A stretch of 64,000 bases of DNA from assembly GCA_964020975.1 (NCBI GenBank), contig OZ026624.1, positions 32,407,850 through 32,471,849 of the forward strand, written 5' to 3'. The number at the start of each line of letters is the position of its first letter. Position 1 is the stretch's first letter. This document shows, piece after piece, positions 9,723-22,472 of the stretch. The notes below the pieces were generated by a model. It saw only the letters and a list, made by a program, of their open reading frames with translations, was not told where the DNA came from and searched no databases. This DNA is from Hermodice carunculata. Its lineage: Eukaryota; Annelida; Polychaeta; Eunicida; Amphinomidae. The position numbers and the translations under genes are program-made.

Positions 9723-10520
9723 AACTGACACAAGCTGGAGTTACCACCTCCTGCGCTGTGGCTCGAGTATCATATTAAGGCTTTGACAGGATAGGAAGTA
9801 ACCGACTTCTTCAAGAGCTGGCTGATGTGTCAGTGAGTCTACGTAACATCCCTGTATTAAAGGCTCGAGTGACGAGGACAGATTACCTCCTGGTTTACAG
9901 CATGGGGAGAAAGGCGGCATTTATCAGCGAATGACCTATTGCCACCAAGATGCCAAAGAGATAGCCTATGTGAAAATTAACAAGTAACATTCATTATACC
10001 ACTTCAATAGACCCGAAACAGATTACATTTTCACAAAAGTATCTCTCCTCTGGTAGTGACACACGTAGCACTGCCAAAATCAAAGGCTGGGTATGCATGA
10101 AAAAAATCTTGCGTCAGTCGTCCATAACTCAGAATGTAATTCTTGTTATATGCTAAAAACAGTTATGCATGTACCCCCCACCTACGACAGGACACGCACG
10201 CAGGGCAGCTAAATGTCTAACTCATCATTGTTGAATAAGCGGTCCATTGGTCCAAAACATGGACCTCATAAACTATGAAATTAATTTCGAACCACTGGAA
10301 TTAGAATTTTAAAAAGTTTGTTATTTTAAAGTCAACCTGTTTTTCGAAAAAAAGGCAAGTTTTTAATTTTGGTTTTGTTTTGTTTTTGTCTTCACATATG
10401 ATCCTCAAAGTTTCACACTTCAGTTTCCATATGATTTCTGTGTTATTCATTTTTCTTCATTCTATAGAAAAGGATATAAAAAAACGAAACAAAAAGACAA
10501 ACAAAATGCAAAAAACTAAC
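9723..10520. other. no recognisable feature
   Basis: About 800 bases. A short run of A- and T-rich interrupted tracts near 10310-10510 is the only structure I see. Confidence 0.4.
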
Positions 10521-10539
10521 TGATGCGTTTTTCCAAAAT

Positions 10540-11140
10540 CAACTGCCTTTGATGCGTGTAATTTTCGTCCAGCCGTCTCCAAATACACGATTTCGAAACT
10601 CGGCATTTCATCCAATTCGCTTGATAAGGCACCCCAAAGGCTTTAAGACAGGTGTCTGGGGCAACCGAAATGAGGATGTTTTCCACTATTTTTGTGAATG
10701 CTCTCTTATCTTTGAGGAACAGAATACGTTCCACAGCAAAATTCTTCCCGTCGCGCGTCGTTTACAGCAGTAACATTACGTCATGGGTCTGAAACGTGTA
10801 GCTTCCGATAAATGAAATGATTTTTGATGTAGCACAAAGTTATATTGAAGCAACAGGCTGGTCAAGAGCAGTTATGTAGGTTAAGATACATACTGTATTT
10901 GTAAGATTTAGCGAAGGTACACTTGAACTTTATCTGTCTGTGGTGTCATGTATTGTTATAAATCCTTGAACTCGTGTGGCTTTGCCACTCTATCTGTCTT
11001 TGCAGATTGTAATGATTCCTTTGTGTCTTTGTCCTTATGTCTTGCGTCCACTCCCCCTCCCTTTTTCGTTTATCAGAGTGGTTTATATAGGACTCAGCCC
11101 TTCTCCACAGTTGCTTGTTTCAGTAAAATACATTTAAAGA
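10540..11140 (+). pseudogene. LINE ORF2 C-terminus plus 3' UTR fragment
   Basis: The frame at 10549-10773 contains NEDVFHYFCECSLIF, which aligns with SEDVWHYFFSCPLF at the C-terminal Cys/His cluster of the full-length LINE ORF2. The upstream NTRFRN aligns with HTRLRL. The sequence then runs into a 3' UTR with the tail hairpin at 11089-11101 (AGGAC, loop TCA, GCCCT; one mismatch) and AGTAAAATACATTTAAAG at the end. It is a 5'-truncated copy of a related CR1/L2-like family, older than the 1943 copy because the cysteine pair before the histidine is gone. Confidence 0.65.
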
Positions 11141-11262
11141 AAGACAGGTCACGCTGTACCTGCTGGTCCGTACTTCAGCGCTACTGACCTGAGATCACAA
11201 ATCCTGTACAATCCGTCATGTCCGTCCATCAGTCCGTCCGACCGTTAGCTTATCACTATGAT

Positions 11263-11282
11263 CGTCGTCGTCGTCGTCGTCG

Positions 11283-11314
<32 letters not shown>

Positions 11315-11449
11315 TTCTGCTTCTTCTTCTTCTTCTTCTTCTTCTTCTTCTTCTTCTTCTTCTTCTTCTTCTTCTTCTTCTTCTTCTTCTTCTTTTTCTT
11401 CTTCTTCTTCTTCTTCTTCTTCTTCTTCTTCTTCTTCTTCTTCTTCTTT
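11263..11449 (+). repeat. compound trinucleotide array (CGT)n(CAT)n(CTT)n
   Basis: Three adjacent perfect or near-perfect arrays: CGT units to about 11283, CAT units to about 11313, then about 45 CTT units. All long acidic, Lys, Ser or Phe homopolymer frames here are repeat artefacts. The CTT part is a purine/pyrimidine mirror repeat able in principle to form triplex DNA. Confidence 0.9.
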
Positions 11450-11689
11450 GTAAACGCTATATAGTCCGAGTTCCCAAGGTAGCCCATTCGAACAGTTAGG
11501 ACTAATAATGGGTATAAAAATCTGGATGCCACTTTTATCATGTATTACATATGGACCAAAACGTGAAAATTTTGAGAGTGTTTTTTGCAGAGTTTTCAAT
11601 GAATCATCAAGAAACTCGGTAACAAGGTCGACCGGACAGAGGCAAAAACTCGCCAAAATTTGGTGATGCCATCTACAGCATAAAAGAAA

Positions 11690-12770
11690 GATATGGACCG
11701 AAATGTGTTGAAAACATATCAAATTCAATATTTCGAGACAAAATAAGGCTAATGATACCAATTCTACCACAAATATATATTATATATAAAGTTTGATATT
11801 GCATAATATGGGTGACCTTTACCCACTTCCTCAAAGTCGCAGAGGCAGCGCATTTCAGGAAATGACTTTTTGTGATTGTTATCACATCTCAACTTGTCCA
11901 CATAATTCCAAATACCACAACAAGAACACTGCACAGAAAAAAAAATATGACTTGGCGGTCACGCTGGCGCCACATGTGGTATTCATTAGAACTAATTTAA
12001 GTATTACAAAAACATTGAGATCACTACTATAATTGTAAATTGGGATACAACCACAAAATTTACATCAAGTATGTGTTATATCAATGATAAAACTTTTTAA
12101 AATTTTGGCTCAATTTTGTTGAGGGTCTTTAAGCACATCAGTAAAGGACACTAAATTCAATATTTTTAAGAATAAGGGTAACGGTGCCAAGTATAAGATA
12201 AAAGTGTGTCATATGTAAAAGTTTGGTGCTGAATAATGTTGAGTACATTGACCTACTTCACAAGGTCACAGAGGGAATGTATTTCAGGAAGTTATTTTCT
12301 GATGATGGCCATTACATCTTTACTTGTATACATATATCCAACTGCCATCTCTGGAACAATACATTGACCAAAGTGTGTGAGATGATGAATCTTGATGGTG
12401 CCCTCAGTGGTATTGACTGAAGCTAACATCATAGGCATCAAAGACACATTAAATTCGTTATTGTAACATTAAATTGAGATTGAAGTTCAAAATTTAAAAA
12501 AAAAAAAATATGTGTCAAGACAGTAGTCAAATTTATTAAAATTTCGAGTGACCTTAATTTTTTTTCTAAAGGTGATTATGCACTGTAATAAAGGAAACTG
12601 AATTCAATGTATTGAGAAAAAAGGAGGCAAACGATACTTAATGTACCATAAATGTTCGTCCTATAGAGTTTTGATATTGCACAACGTGGATAAACTTGAA
12701 TTACCTGCTGAAAGTCACAGATGGTCTGCATTTCAGGACATGGCGTCATTTATTATGGTAAAACTGATTA
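11690..12770 (+). repeat. three diverged ~440-bp tandem units
   Basis: The same order of words recurs three times: CAAATTCAATATTT, then TTTGATATTGCATAATATG (anchors at 11791, 12221 and 12668), then a line like ACCTACTTCACAAGGTCACAG and TTTCAGGAAATGAC. Spacing is about 430 and 447 bases. The units differ by roughly a quarter of their bases by eye. No coding potential or element ends are evident. This could be an old local tandem duplication or part of an uncharacterised repeat family. Confidence 0.65.
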
Positions 12771-13807
12771 CATGGAAGCAGAGCATCAGGCTCATGGACC
12801 TCCTGGTTATTGTTTTATTCAGATTTTGCTTGTTTAAATCAGATTAACCTTTACAATCTGAAAGATAATATATTTACCCAATATAATAACGAAAATGTCA
12901 ACAAAATAACAAAGGAGAAGGAACAACTGCAGTTCCCTAGTGTCTCGTATCGTTAAGAATCGAGAGAACAGTGTAGACACCGAACAGCACTGACCATTCT
13001 AATTTCAATTCAGGTGCTAATAATACTCAGAGGCTCCTATAGAAAAAACTGATGATTATTTTTTCTTTAAGTGCAATGGACCTTTTATAATTATTTTGTG
13101 CTCTATCATGCAGAGCATAAAATGAATTTTACCGAGATTTCTGCATTTGGAATTTTCCCGTTGGCTTAACGCAGCGCTAAATAAATTAAAAAATAAAAAA
13201 AAAACCTTGCGTCCATCCGAATTATCATGAGAACGTTCAATTTTTGCTTAAAGAAGGTCTTTCGTTTGAGTACGCCATGCCTCCGTCTCTAGACAAAAGA
13301 ATAATTGATGCCGGTCACCACCAATCCTGGGCGCGTTTTGTGCGTATTGCGCTCATATGGCGCCAAAGAAAGCTGTTGTTCTCCCACTTGATGCTGGAAG
13401 GTTTTAAAAATGTAATGTGTGATGCCGACAGTAAGTGTAATAGGACAGCAGTCCTAAAATAAAACAGATAAAATCTGAACCGTGTCTTCCCTGGTACTCT
13501 GTGACGTACTGATATAGATAATCGTAGTAGAACAGGATTCATGTTCGCTCAGTGTGTATGACTGGAGACCAGGGGTCACAAATAACCATCAGAAGTGGTG
13601 ATTATTGGCGTCAACACGACTGGTTGAATTGATCATTCACCTAAATTAAACAATTACGATTTATCCTTATAGATAATTGTTGGTAGTGAATTATCAGCAT
13701 AAACTACGTCCAGTCTTTAGCTGACATTACTTTTTAAGAGTAATCCTGATAATCAGGTATTGTTATGTCTCATAAATGGGGTGAGACCAATAACTTACTA
13801 TTTTCAG
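12771..13807. other. no recognisable feature; intron or upstream DNA of the Ig exon
   Basis: No convincing exon. It precedes the AG acceptor at 13806-13807. Confidence 0.4.
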
Positions 13808-13944
13808 ATGGCGTGAGAGACCTAAGAATTGTTCCCTACTCAGCCAGTGACAATATTGTACGGGTGCACATAGGCAGTTACATAAGATGTATGGCCAGGG
13901 GAAACCCTTCACCCAGCTTCCTATGGCTCAAAGAATCCGGATCC
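13808..13944 (+). CDS. Ig-domain protein, exon for the first half of an Ig domain (partial gene)
   Basis: The acceptor TTACTATTTTCAG precedes 13808 and the donor GTAAGT starts at 13945. The 137-nt exon enters in phase 1 and leaves in phase 0. It encodes a segment with YIRCMARGNPSPSFLWL: the B-strand cysteine and the C-strand tryptophan of an I-set-like Ig domain, 13-15 residues apart as usual. With the next exon (14527-14668) it makes about 93 codons, one Ig domain flanked by phase-1 introns, the classic exchangeable module of cell-surface and extracellular proteins. The rest of the gene is not identified, so function beyond adhesion or receptor-type binding cannot be said. Confidence 0.65.
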
Positions 13945-13968
13945 GTAAGTCATTTAGACATGTCTGTG

Positions 13969-14004
13969 ACAGTCGTCGTCATCGTTATCGTCGTTATCAT
14001 CATC

Positions 14005-14036
<32 letters not shown>

Positions 14037-14045
14037 CATCATATT
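13969..14045 (+). repeat. (CAT)n microsatellite inside the Ig-domain intron
   Basis: CGTC then CATCAT units with few interruptions, 25 bases after the donor of the first Ig exon. Confidence 0.85.
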
Positions 14046-14387
14046 TGTCGTCATATTTGAATGTACTGCAACATTTCTACCTGCGATAGAAGTGGTTTTA
14101 TAACTTAGTCTCCAGGGTGGAGCAAAGCTGTCTTCTACATTGCTAAATGGGTCTTCGCTCCATAACCTCGAACTACAATTCTTACCCAGTTTCCATTTAA
14201 AGTGTTATACCATTATCTTTAAAGACTAAAGGCTGTAGGTAGTCATTGTGTACGTGTGGTATCACATGAATTCACCATGACTACATAGTGTCTCAGTTTC
14301 AAGAGAATCTTTTGGATTTCTTAAACCCCAAATTAGATACTTTTCTGAGAATTATGCTGGAAATGTACACTGTTATACGCAACAAGA

Positions 14388-14495
<108 letters not shown>

Positions 14496-14526
14496 ACTAT
14501 TACATATATCGAGTGTATAATTTCAG

Positions 14527-14668
14527 GGACCTAAACTTATCCTGCGAGACACCTTCCGTGTGTCTTGGCGCATGAGGAATGGGGTTAACAGATACACCTG
14601 TCTTGCGCAGAACAACGTGGATCAAAAGCGCCTGGCTCATGCTCAGGGCACAATCTCCTTTATGGTTG
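14527..14668 (+). CDS. Ig-domain protein, exon for the second half of the Ig domain (partial gene)
   Basis: The acceptor ATAATTTCAG ends at 14526 and the donor GTAAGT begins at 14669. The 142-nt exon enters in phase 0, matching the phase-0 exit of the exon at 13808, and leaves in phase 1. It encodes GPKLILRDTFRVSW, then NRYTCLAQNNVDQ, which is the F-strand Y-x-C-x-A-x-N signature of Ig domains, and a final G-strand TISFMV. Matching phases, good splice sites and complementary domain halves across a 582-bp intron make this the best host gene evidence in the window. The intron is loaded with CAT, CA and TA repeats. Confidence 0.7.
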
Positions 14669-14994
14669 GTAAGTGTCAATGTGAAGGTTACATGTCTGTT
14701 AACCTACTTGTTGTTGGCAATTTGACCAAAAAAAAGTGAAACACTAAGCCAAGGTATTTGAAAGGCTATTTTAGTTATGGATACTTGCGTTCATACCCAA
14801 AGCATCACTGGCAGACACTGCAAAAGTACTGGTTTTACTGTCGTGTTTCAAAAATGACGCCTGCAAATTCAGTTTCTCAGCTTCTTTACTTTGGCGAAAC
14901 AGCACATCAAATGCAGGGTTGATCTGGACATTAAGATGATTTGTTACAAAAAAAGTAGTGGTTTGGTTAATGTATATCCTGATAGATGTTATCA

Positions 14995-15147
<153 letters not shown>

Positions 15148-15345
15148 TAGTACTATTTTAGCATTATGTCAATGTTAAGTGGCCGTGTCAAGTGTGACCA
15201 ACTGAATCATTACATGTTCCATATTCCTCTTTTGCACGCAATTCAAAACTATTATGTATTTGTGTTTTACAGTGTAATCTAGTGGACTACACAGCAGATG
15301 ACTCACGAACCCAAAGAAGGAAAACGAATCGATAGCTGCTTCAAA

Positions 15346-16195
<850 letters not shown>

Positions 16196-16375
16196 GTTTA
16201 CCGCTGCAACGCCGCGCGTCGCGTCCTGACTGGATCGACGAGAGGCGTATCACCGAAGTGCACAGTAACGTCCGTCTTGTGATCTCTGCCTTCCTGCATA
16301 AGCGGGATTTGCATTGGGCTGAGCCCTTATTTATAATTATTATTCTTATGATTAAAAATATGTTTAAACAAACTT
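16196..16375 (+). mobile_element. LINE 3' tail fragment
   Basis: A GC-richer stretch (CTGCAACGCCGCGCGTCGCG) leads to CTGCATAAGCGGGATTTGCATT and the hairpin 16316-16326 (GGGC, loop TGA, GCCC), then AAAAATATGTTTAAAC. Order and wording match the 3' UTR end of the full-length LINE (GCGAGAGAGATTCATATAG, hairpin, AAAAATATGTTTAAACC). No ORF2 coding is left upstream. Confidence 0.6.
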
Positions 16376-16789
16376 CAGCAACAAAACATAAAATCGATTA
16401 TTCAACTGTAAACAGTGAACAAAATTGTAATTTATCGTCAATAAATAGTTCCATGGTCTTTTGGTGTCTGTGTTGAAATTATATTTATACACCCGTTCAT
16501 TAATTTACCTGCAACAGTAAAAGTAGACCTGTTCATGGCATTTATGATATATTGTAAATTTAAAGCGTTCCTTATAAAATACGTATTAGTAGGGCACATA
16601 TCACCTCATTTATAAGCCCTAGACATGGGGAGCAGAAGGAACGCATTACTATCGGGTTCCTATCAGATGACTTTTCAACATTAAAATTCAGGAAAAAGAT
16701 TAAAAGAAAACAATGGAAAATAGAAATGCAGACAAATCCAGGCCCAGAAAAAATAGTAACGTACGCTATTATCAAAACTGATCTACAAG

Positions 16790-16852
16790 AGGGATTTATA
16801 TAGGGCTGAGCATTTTTTTTCTAGTTTTTCCAATAAAATACGTTTAAACGGA
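16790..16852 (+). mobile_element. LINE 3' tail fragment (very short)
   Basis: GAGGGATTTATATAGGGCTGAGC (split here as GAGGGATTTATA and TAGGGCTGAGC) followed by CCAATAAAATACGTTTAAAC matches the LINE tail. The 3' side of the hairpin is decayed. It abuts the next LINE fragment. Confidence 0.5.
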
Positions 16853-16859
16853 ACTAATT

Positions 16860-17290
16860 TTAAGATGGAGGACTATTGGCTGCATATAAAGGATCGCAGA
16901 TTTAGAGTCGGCACACACAATTTGAAAAACGAAAGAGGCAGACATAGAAGACCAGAAAAAAACACCTTTGGCGGATAAAACTTGTAAAAATGATAATATT
17001 CGAGATGAAATACATGTAGTGTTGCATTGTTCAAGATTCAACTATCAAAGACATATAATGTTTAAAAAGATAGCCGTTATTTCCCCCAAATTTTCATTAT
17101 TAGACGGTTCGAATAAATTTATATTTCTCATAAATGTAAATGACTGTGACAAGATAAAATTAATAGAAAAATTCCTTTCGAAAATTACCAAGAAAAGGGG
17201 ATCATTGAAATTCAATAAGCGAGATTTACGGCTGAATAGTTCAAGTTATGATGTGGTCGGTGAATTTATGTATAGTTCATCATTATGAAT
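16860..17290 (+). pseudogene. C-terminal LINE ORF2 fragment of another family
   Basis: The frame at 16968-17288 reads KTCKNDNIRDEIHVVLHCSRF, followed by a basic helical region. In many invertebrate CR1/Jockey-type RTs the C-terminus carries C-x2-C-x4-E-I-G-D-E-x-H-x3-x-C, and this segment fits it with one cysteine replaced. Just upstream, FRVGTHNLKNERGRHRR fits the usual basic lead-in to that cluster. The RT core is missing, so it is a 5'-truncated decayed copy. It is a different family from the 1943 LINE, whose C-terminal cluster reads CQC...HYFFSC. Confidence 0.6.
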
Positions 17291-17627
17291 TCATTCTTTT
17301 TTTTATTTCCCTTTTCTCTCCCTAGGAATTGGAAGTTTTTATATTATATCGTTCAAGCATCAAATGCATGACCTTAACATCCGCCCAGGGACACTGTCCG
17401 CGCTTTTCTTCCTTTGGACTAGAGCCATGTAGTTGTCATGATTAGTCATGGCTGCTTTTTTGACCAAGTGCAGCGTTTTCTTGAGAGAGTGTATAGTTTA
17501 GCATTCAATGTTGTTTCAATTTTTGGGTCTTAAAGGTCAAATAAAACAAGACATTATAAGCATCAACGTGTTGTTTACCAAATTTCTAACAGGAAGTGTA
17601 AGCCTTTACTCTTACTGTAATCAGCAT

Positions 17628-18326
17628 TAGTAGTGGCAGCTGTTCATGCCTCAAAAATTACGAACCGGTTCGAACCGCGGTTCGAACGGGCAGTTCAGAT
17701 TTATTAACCCTTAGTCGCCGCCAATCGGTTGGGGCAGAACACTGTTTATAAAAATGAACACACATTGGTTATCCTAAGTTGGGACAAACATGTATTGTAT
17801 CATGCCTAGCCAATTTCTTGACAAAGGGGCATTGTTTAAAGAATTTATAGAAGTTTCGCCAATACCAGCATACTTTGCGCATATTTTGTGAGGAAAAAAC
17901 TCCTGTCTGTTAAGGAGAGCGGCACATTGGGTCGGTCAGTTTCCCCAGTTTTGCCACACTGGCGAAAGAGTACATGGATATCTCTGCAACCAGTGTATAC
18001 TGCAAAAGGTTTTTTTCTGATACTGGCAACACTGTGACAGACAAACCTTCGCGTTCGACACCTTAATCAGCCAAAATGCTGATATTTTCCTACACGCTAA
18101 TTACAAGAAAATAAAGTTAAAAGTGGGACTGATTTTTCTGCTTGCTGGCAAGAGAATAAAGGAACAAATGGGACATGTGTAATGTATATAAGAATGAATA
18201 ATGTCCAATAAAACTCTTGGATTTGGTATTTTTTTATGGTTTTCAGTGTTCTTGGATTGCCGATTCGAACCGGTTCATGGCTTGTTTTGAACCAATTTAC
18301 TTAAAGTGAACTGGTTCCCATCTCTA
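17628..18326 (+). mobile_element. hAT transposon deletion derivative (699 bp)
   Basis: The right end, GGTTCCCATCTCTA, read in reverse is TAGAGATGGGAACCAGTTCA, a common hAT terminal wording. The left end TAGTAGTGGCAGCTGTTCA is an imperfect match to it. Flanking ATCAGCAT (17620-17627) and ATCAGTGT (18327-18334) agree at 6 of 8 bases, the hAT target length. Subterminal AACCGGTTCGAA palindromes occur near both ends. Internally, around 17930-18060, one frame reads FATLAKEYMDISATSV and RFFSDTGNTVTDK, matching the hAT C-terminal dimerisation domain (LA..YL.IPATSV..ERVFS.AG..VT). The catalytic core is gone, so it is non-autonomous and old. Confidence 0.65.
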
Positions 18327-18403
18327 ATCAGTGTGTGATGTGCGGGCACCTAACGGTTATTTCGGATATTTTACACACACATGCACAAAAATGAATGAAC
18401 ACA

Positions 18404-18447
18404 AGCAGCAAAAACTAACTAACTAACTAACTAAACTAAACTAAACT

Positions 18448-18546
<99 letters not shown>

Positions 18547-18608
18547 GCTAACTAACTAACTAAATAGCTACCTACCTACCTAACTAACTAACTACCTAAC
18601 TAACTAAC

Positions 18609-18651
<43 letters not shown>

Positions 18652-18672
18652 ATTAATTAATTAATTAATAAA
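18404..18672 (+). repeat. (AACT)n to (AAAT)n compound microsatellite
   Basis: About 200 bases of AACT/CTAA units with occasional five-base and CTAC variants, passing into AAAT units and a few AATT units. The gradual change of unit suggests serial mutation and re-expansion. Confidence 0.9.
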
Positions 18673-18675
18673 TAA

Positions 18676-19612
18676 ATGAAAAAACCCAAACAAGCAAGAC
18701 AAACAAAACAAAAAAATAGGCATATGTGGTACTGAAAGGTGATGCTCGTATGACTGTCACCTATGCAGGCCCGAGTACTTTTGCGGTTAGAAACATTTTA
18801 AAGATGGGCGGCATAACATCCAACAACAGAACAGTATTTTCAACATATGTCTCCACAAAAGACATTATATCTAACACTTTTCATAAAAGTGCACAAGTGG
18901 ATTTTCGACCAGTATCAAAGATAAACTGAGCTCCTTGAAAAGGGTCTTTAAAAAATGAAGGTCAAGAACCTCCTATAAGTTCCATGGTGTATAAGAACTG
19001 CCAGGCCTTATATATATTTAGGCTAATATTTATTTTTAACACAACTACCTTCAACGGAGGTCTTCTTTTTTTGAAATGCCTGAAAGTTTCCATGTAAATA
19101 TGAGTTTTTATCAAGACCTTAACCACTAAACAACCAAAATTGTAAGTACCACATGATCCAAAGGCTACAGATTCATTGCTAAACAGGTGTCATATGAGTC
19201 TGTTGGGCATGACTAATATAAATGTAAGTCACACACAGGTTGGTCAAAATACATGCATGCTGCTTCAATTCGATTTCATATGCATAATTGAAATTTTATA
19301 CCAATTTTGACGCTGTAGCACAAAAAAGCATATGTATCTTTGTGTATGTTTGGCACTTCATGAAAGTTTTTTTCTTTCCTTGAAGAAAGTCTTAATGCAT
19401 CACATGGTGTAAGTGTGGCCCACTCTGACTTTTCAAAGGCACTGAATTTGTTTGTATCACAACTACATCCTTATCCTGTATGAAGATCCACTGAGCGCTT
19501 CAAACTTGTGTCTTCTTGTTTAACCACAGTTTCCAACTGTCATTAACCACTGGTTGTCAAGGCATACACCTCCCAGTATGGTTTAGCTTTCAGCTCTTGT
19601 TTGTTTGTTCTG
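18676..19612. other. no recognisable feature
   Basis: No convincing gene or element end. It ends at the tail of the minus-strand LINE. Confidence 0.4.
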
Positions 19613-20051
19613 ACTGAATCAGAATCAGAATCAGAATATGTTTTATTTGACATAAGAAATACAATTTGAAAGAGCCAACAAATATGAGGCATAGTGCTAA
19701 TAACTGTGGTCAACAAAACAAAAAGTTAATACAAGAAGATTGACCCAGGATGACCCCAAATAACGATTAAGAAACACGCTATTGCCGGGGAAACCCAGGG
19801 AGATACAAATATTTCAAAATTACAGCATTTGTTACGAGGTGAGCATAGCTACTAACATTTACCAACCACAAAAATTACCTGTTACATACATAAAAAATTG
19901 TTATGGTACATTCATTATTGTAATTATTGATATAATAAAACTTTGCGTAACGTGAGAAACCATAATACGAATGTGTATGAGTTTTGTCCTTAGTACATGG
20001 GGGAGTGTTTTGCAAAAAAAAAAAGAGGAATTTAATACCTGATAGAAGTTT

Positions 20052-22374
20052 TTACTGTTGTTTTTCTTGGTGCTGGAATTCAGGGATTTCTACTAAGGCG
20101 GGTAAATGTGAATGAGTAGCGGAGGACAGTTCGAACATATCAAGAAGAAGGCCAGGTTCTTCGTTATTTGAATATTTGTAGTAAAATTTAGGTTCTTTTA
20201 AACGTACAAGGTCCAGAAGTTTCAGAAGTTTGTGTCGCTTAGAAAGCGGATGAGTATGTGCATCATCTCCAGCATTGGATGTAAGACGAACAGCATTCTT
20301 CTGTAATTTAAAAATGCGATCCTTAGTGTGGCCCCAAGCAAGAAAAACGAAATTTAAGTGTGACAGGAACAGAGATTTGTACATAATTAATATAGTCTTT
20401 GTCGGGCCATATTTGCGGATCCTAATGAAAATTCCAATTACCTTTGAGAGTTTATTGCCAATTATTTTGCAAATGAGCATTCCAGTTCAAGTTTTCTTGT
20501 ATGCACGAGCCCAGGAAATCAAACTATTAAGTTCTACAAATTTGACTACCGTCGACTTTCAAGTCTAGTGTCACGTTTATCCTTTTTTGTAGGAAATGGA
20601 ATAACATGTATTTTGTTTTGCTAATGTTTTATGAGAGTTTTTTTGCAGAAAACTAGCCATAGACTTAATTTAGTTCATCATTTATAGATTCAAAGTTACT
20701 AAATACACAGTCAAAAAAACATATGGAATCTATCAAAGTCGTGTCATCGGCATATGAAACTGAATCAAATTTAGATGTAGCTATGTGCATATCATTTGTA
20801 AAAATTTTAAACAGCAGAGGTCCGAGTATATAACCTTGTGGGACCCCTGTTGTGATGGGTATGACATCAGAACGAGTTTCATCAAAGAGCAAGTACTGTT
20901 TTCCATTTTAAAGATAATCTTCGAACCAATTTAAAGCAGTACCTGTAATCCCGAAATGTTTAAATTTCCGCAAAACACGTTGTTGATCTACGGTATCGAA
21001 GGTCTCTGCCAGGTCTAGATACATGGCTAAAGGTAATTTGCTATTTTCCAGGAAATTCATGATGCCATCTATAAATTGTAAGGCTGATGTTTCTGTAGAA
21101 TGTAGTTCTCGATGTCCCTTCCATGTTGGCTTTTGTGAAAAAAAGTGAATTTATGGTGAACTAGTCATTTAATTAAACTGAGCGATAATTTTTCGAAAAG
21201 CGTTTAGTCATCGTTTTTGAACAGTGGTACAACTTTATCAATTTTAAGGCTATCAGGAAAAATACCTGCAGATAAAGATTGATTTGGTATTAATGCAAGA
21301 GGTTCGGTAATAGAAGTGACTAGACCTTTCAACAATTCAATTGATAAGTTGTCATGTCCCGGGCTGGACTTTGGTTTAAATTTATTAATGATATCTGAAA
21401 TATTGGTAGAGTCCACTAATGAACAAGGAAAGGTGGTTTCCACTGATGTAGTGAGGTATGAGCTGAAAGAGGGTCTATTTGTTGAGGTGATGTTAGCTGC
21501 CAGCTTTGGTCCAATATTTATGAAGAATTTGTTCAATCTGTCTGCTATTTCCTCCTTATTTCTTATCTTGTTGTTTTCAATGAAAAAAAATGAGGCCACT
21601 ACTGTTTTATTTTTGTTTGTATGCAGAATGGAGTCAATGGTGTCCTATGTCTGTTTTGTATTATGTTTAAACCTTCCAAATTCTGCATGGTATTGGTTCC
21701 GCTTTAATTCATATATATTTTGGCTAATATTTTATTAAATGTTTTAAGAGTTTGCTTCTGTACATAGTACTGAGGATTATCCAAAGAGGTACATTTCAGT
21801 GTTCTATAAAGAGTGTCACGAAATATTAAAGATCTCAGGATACCATTAGTAATCAAAGAAGAATTTTTATGTTTATATTTTTTCGATTTTACAGTTTTCG
21901 CCGGCAGATTCTTTTTATTTTATTTTTATTTTTTTGCAATATCAAGAACTTGTTCTACTCTGTTGTAATTTACATAAGAGATCTTTCTTTTCACTTTTGA
22001 TGTACCTCGGGGGCGGGGGGGGGGGCTTTGATTTTCGGTTTCAAGTTAATATAAATAAACACAGGAAAATGATCTGACATATCAGCCAATATTATTGCAG
22101 ATGAGCACATCATTTCGGAACCAGAAAGTTCACAATATATTTGATCTGTCAGAGTTGCTGGTCTCTCTGTTAGCCTTGTAGGCGAGGTGATTTTGGGAAA
22201 GAAACCGTTACATAACATGACATCGAGATATCTTAGGTATTTTTGTCCTGTGTTCATTTTCATTTTCCGTGTGAATGCAGGGACGCATGCATGTATCCGA
22301 TGAGTGTTACTGTACATGTTGGCATATGCAAGTACATGTACATTGAAATTCACCTGTTCTTGATGGCCCGTCAT
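20052..22374 (-). pseudogene. degenerate LINE ORF2 (endonuclease/reverse transcriptase)
   Basis: From high to low coordinates: endonuclease C-terminus with SPTRLTERPATLTDQ and LADMSDHFPVF (22374-21991); RT fingers with IINKFKPKSSPGHDNLS and KIDKVVPLFKNDD (21599-21204); motif A LDLAETFDTVD near 21040-20990; TTGVPQGYILGPLLF and SYADDTTLI (20892-20665), which retain the catalytic aspartates; then SLFLSHLNFVFLAWG and RIFKLQKNAVRL (20480-20052). Order and wording fit the AP-endonuclease-type, Jockey/CR1 group. At least three frame breaks separate these blocks, so it is inactive. Confidence 0.75.
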
Positions 22375-22472
22375 TGAAGGGCTGGAGCAGTGTCAAGGTC
22401 CAGATTCAATAAGTCTAGGGTTATTTCTTTCTTTGTTGTGCTGGGATACATTGGATTTTGACCTTGGATTTC

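Noticed and set aside
11216-11770. 184-codon minus frame rich in Glu and Asp
   Set aside because: Over half is the CTT/CAT array read as Glu/Asp, and the rest has no motif or splice support.
17655-17700. tRNA-like B-box wording (GGTTCGAACC)
   Set aside because: It is part of repeated palindromes at the hAT ends; no cloverleaf or A-box fits around it.
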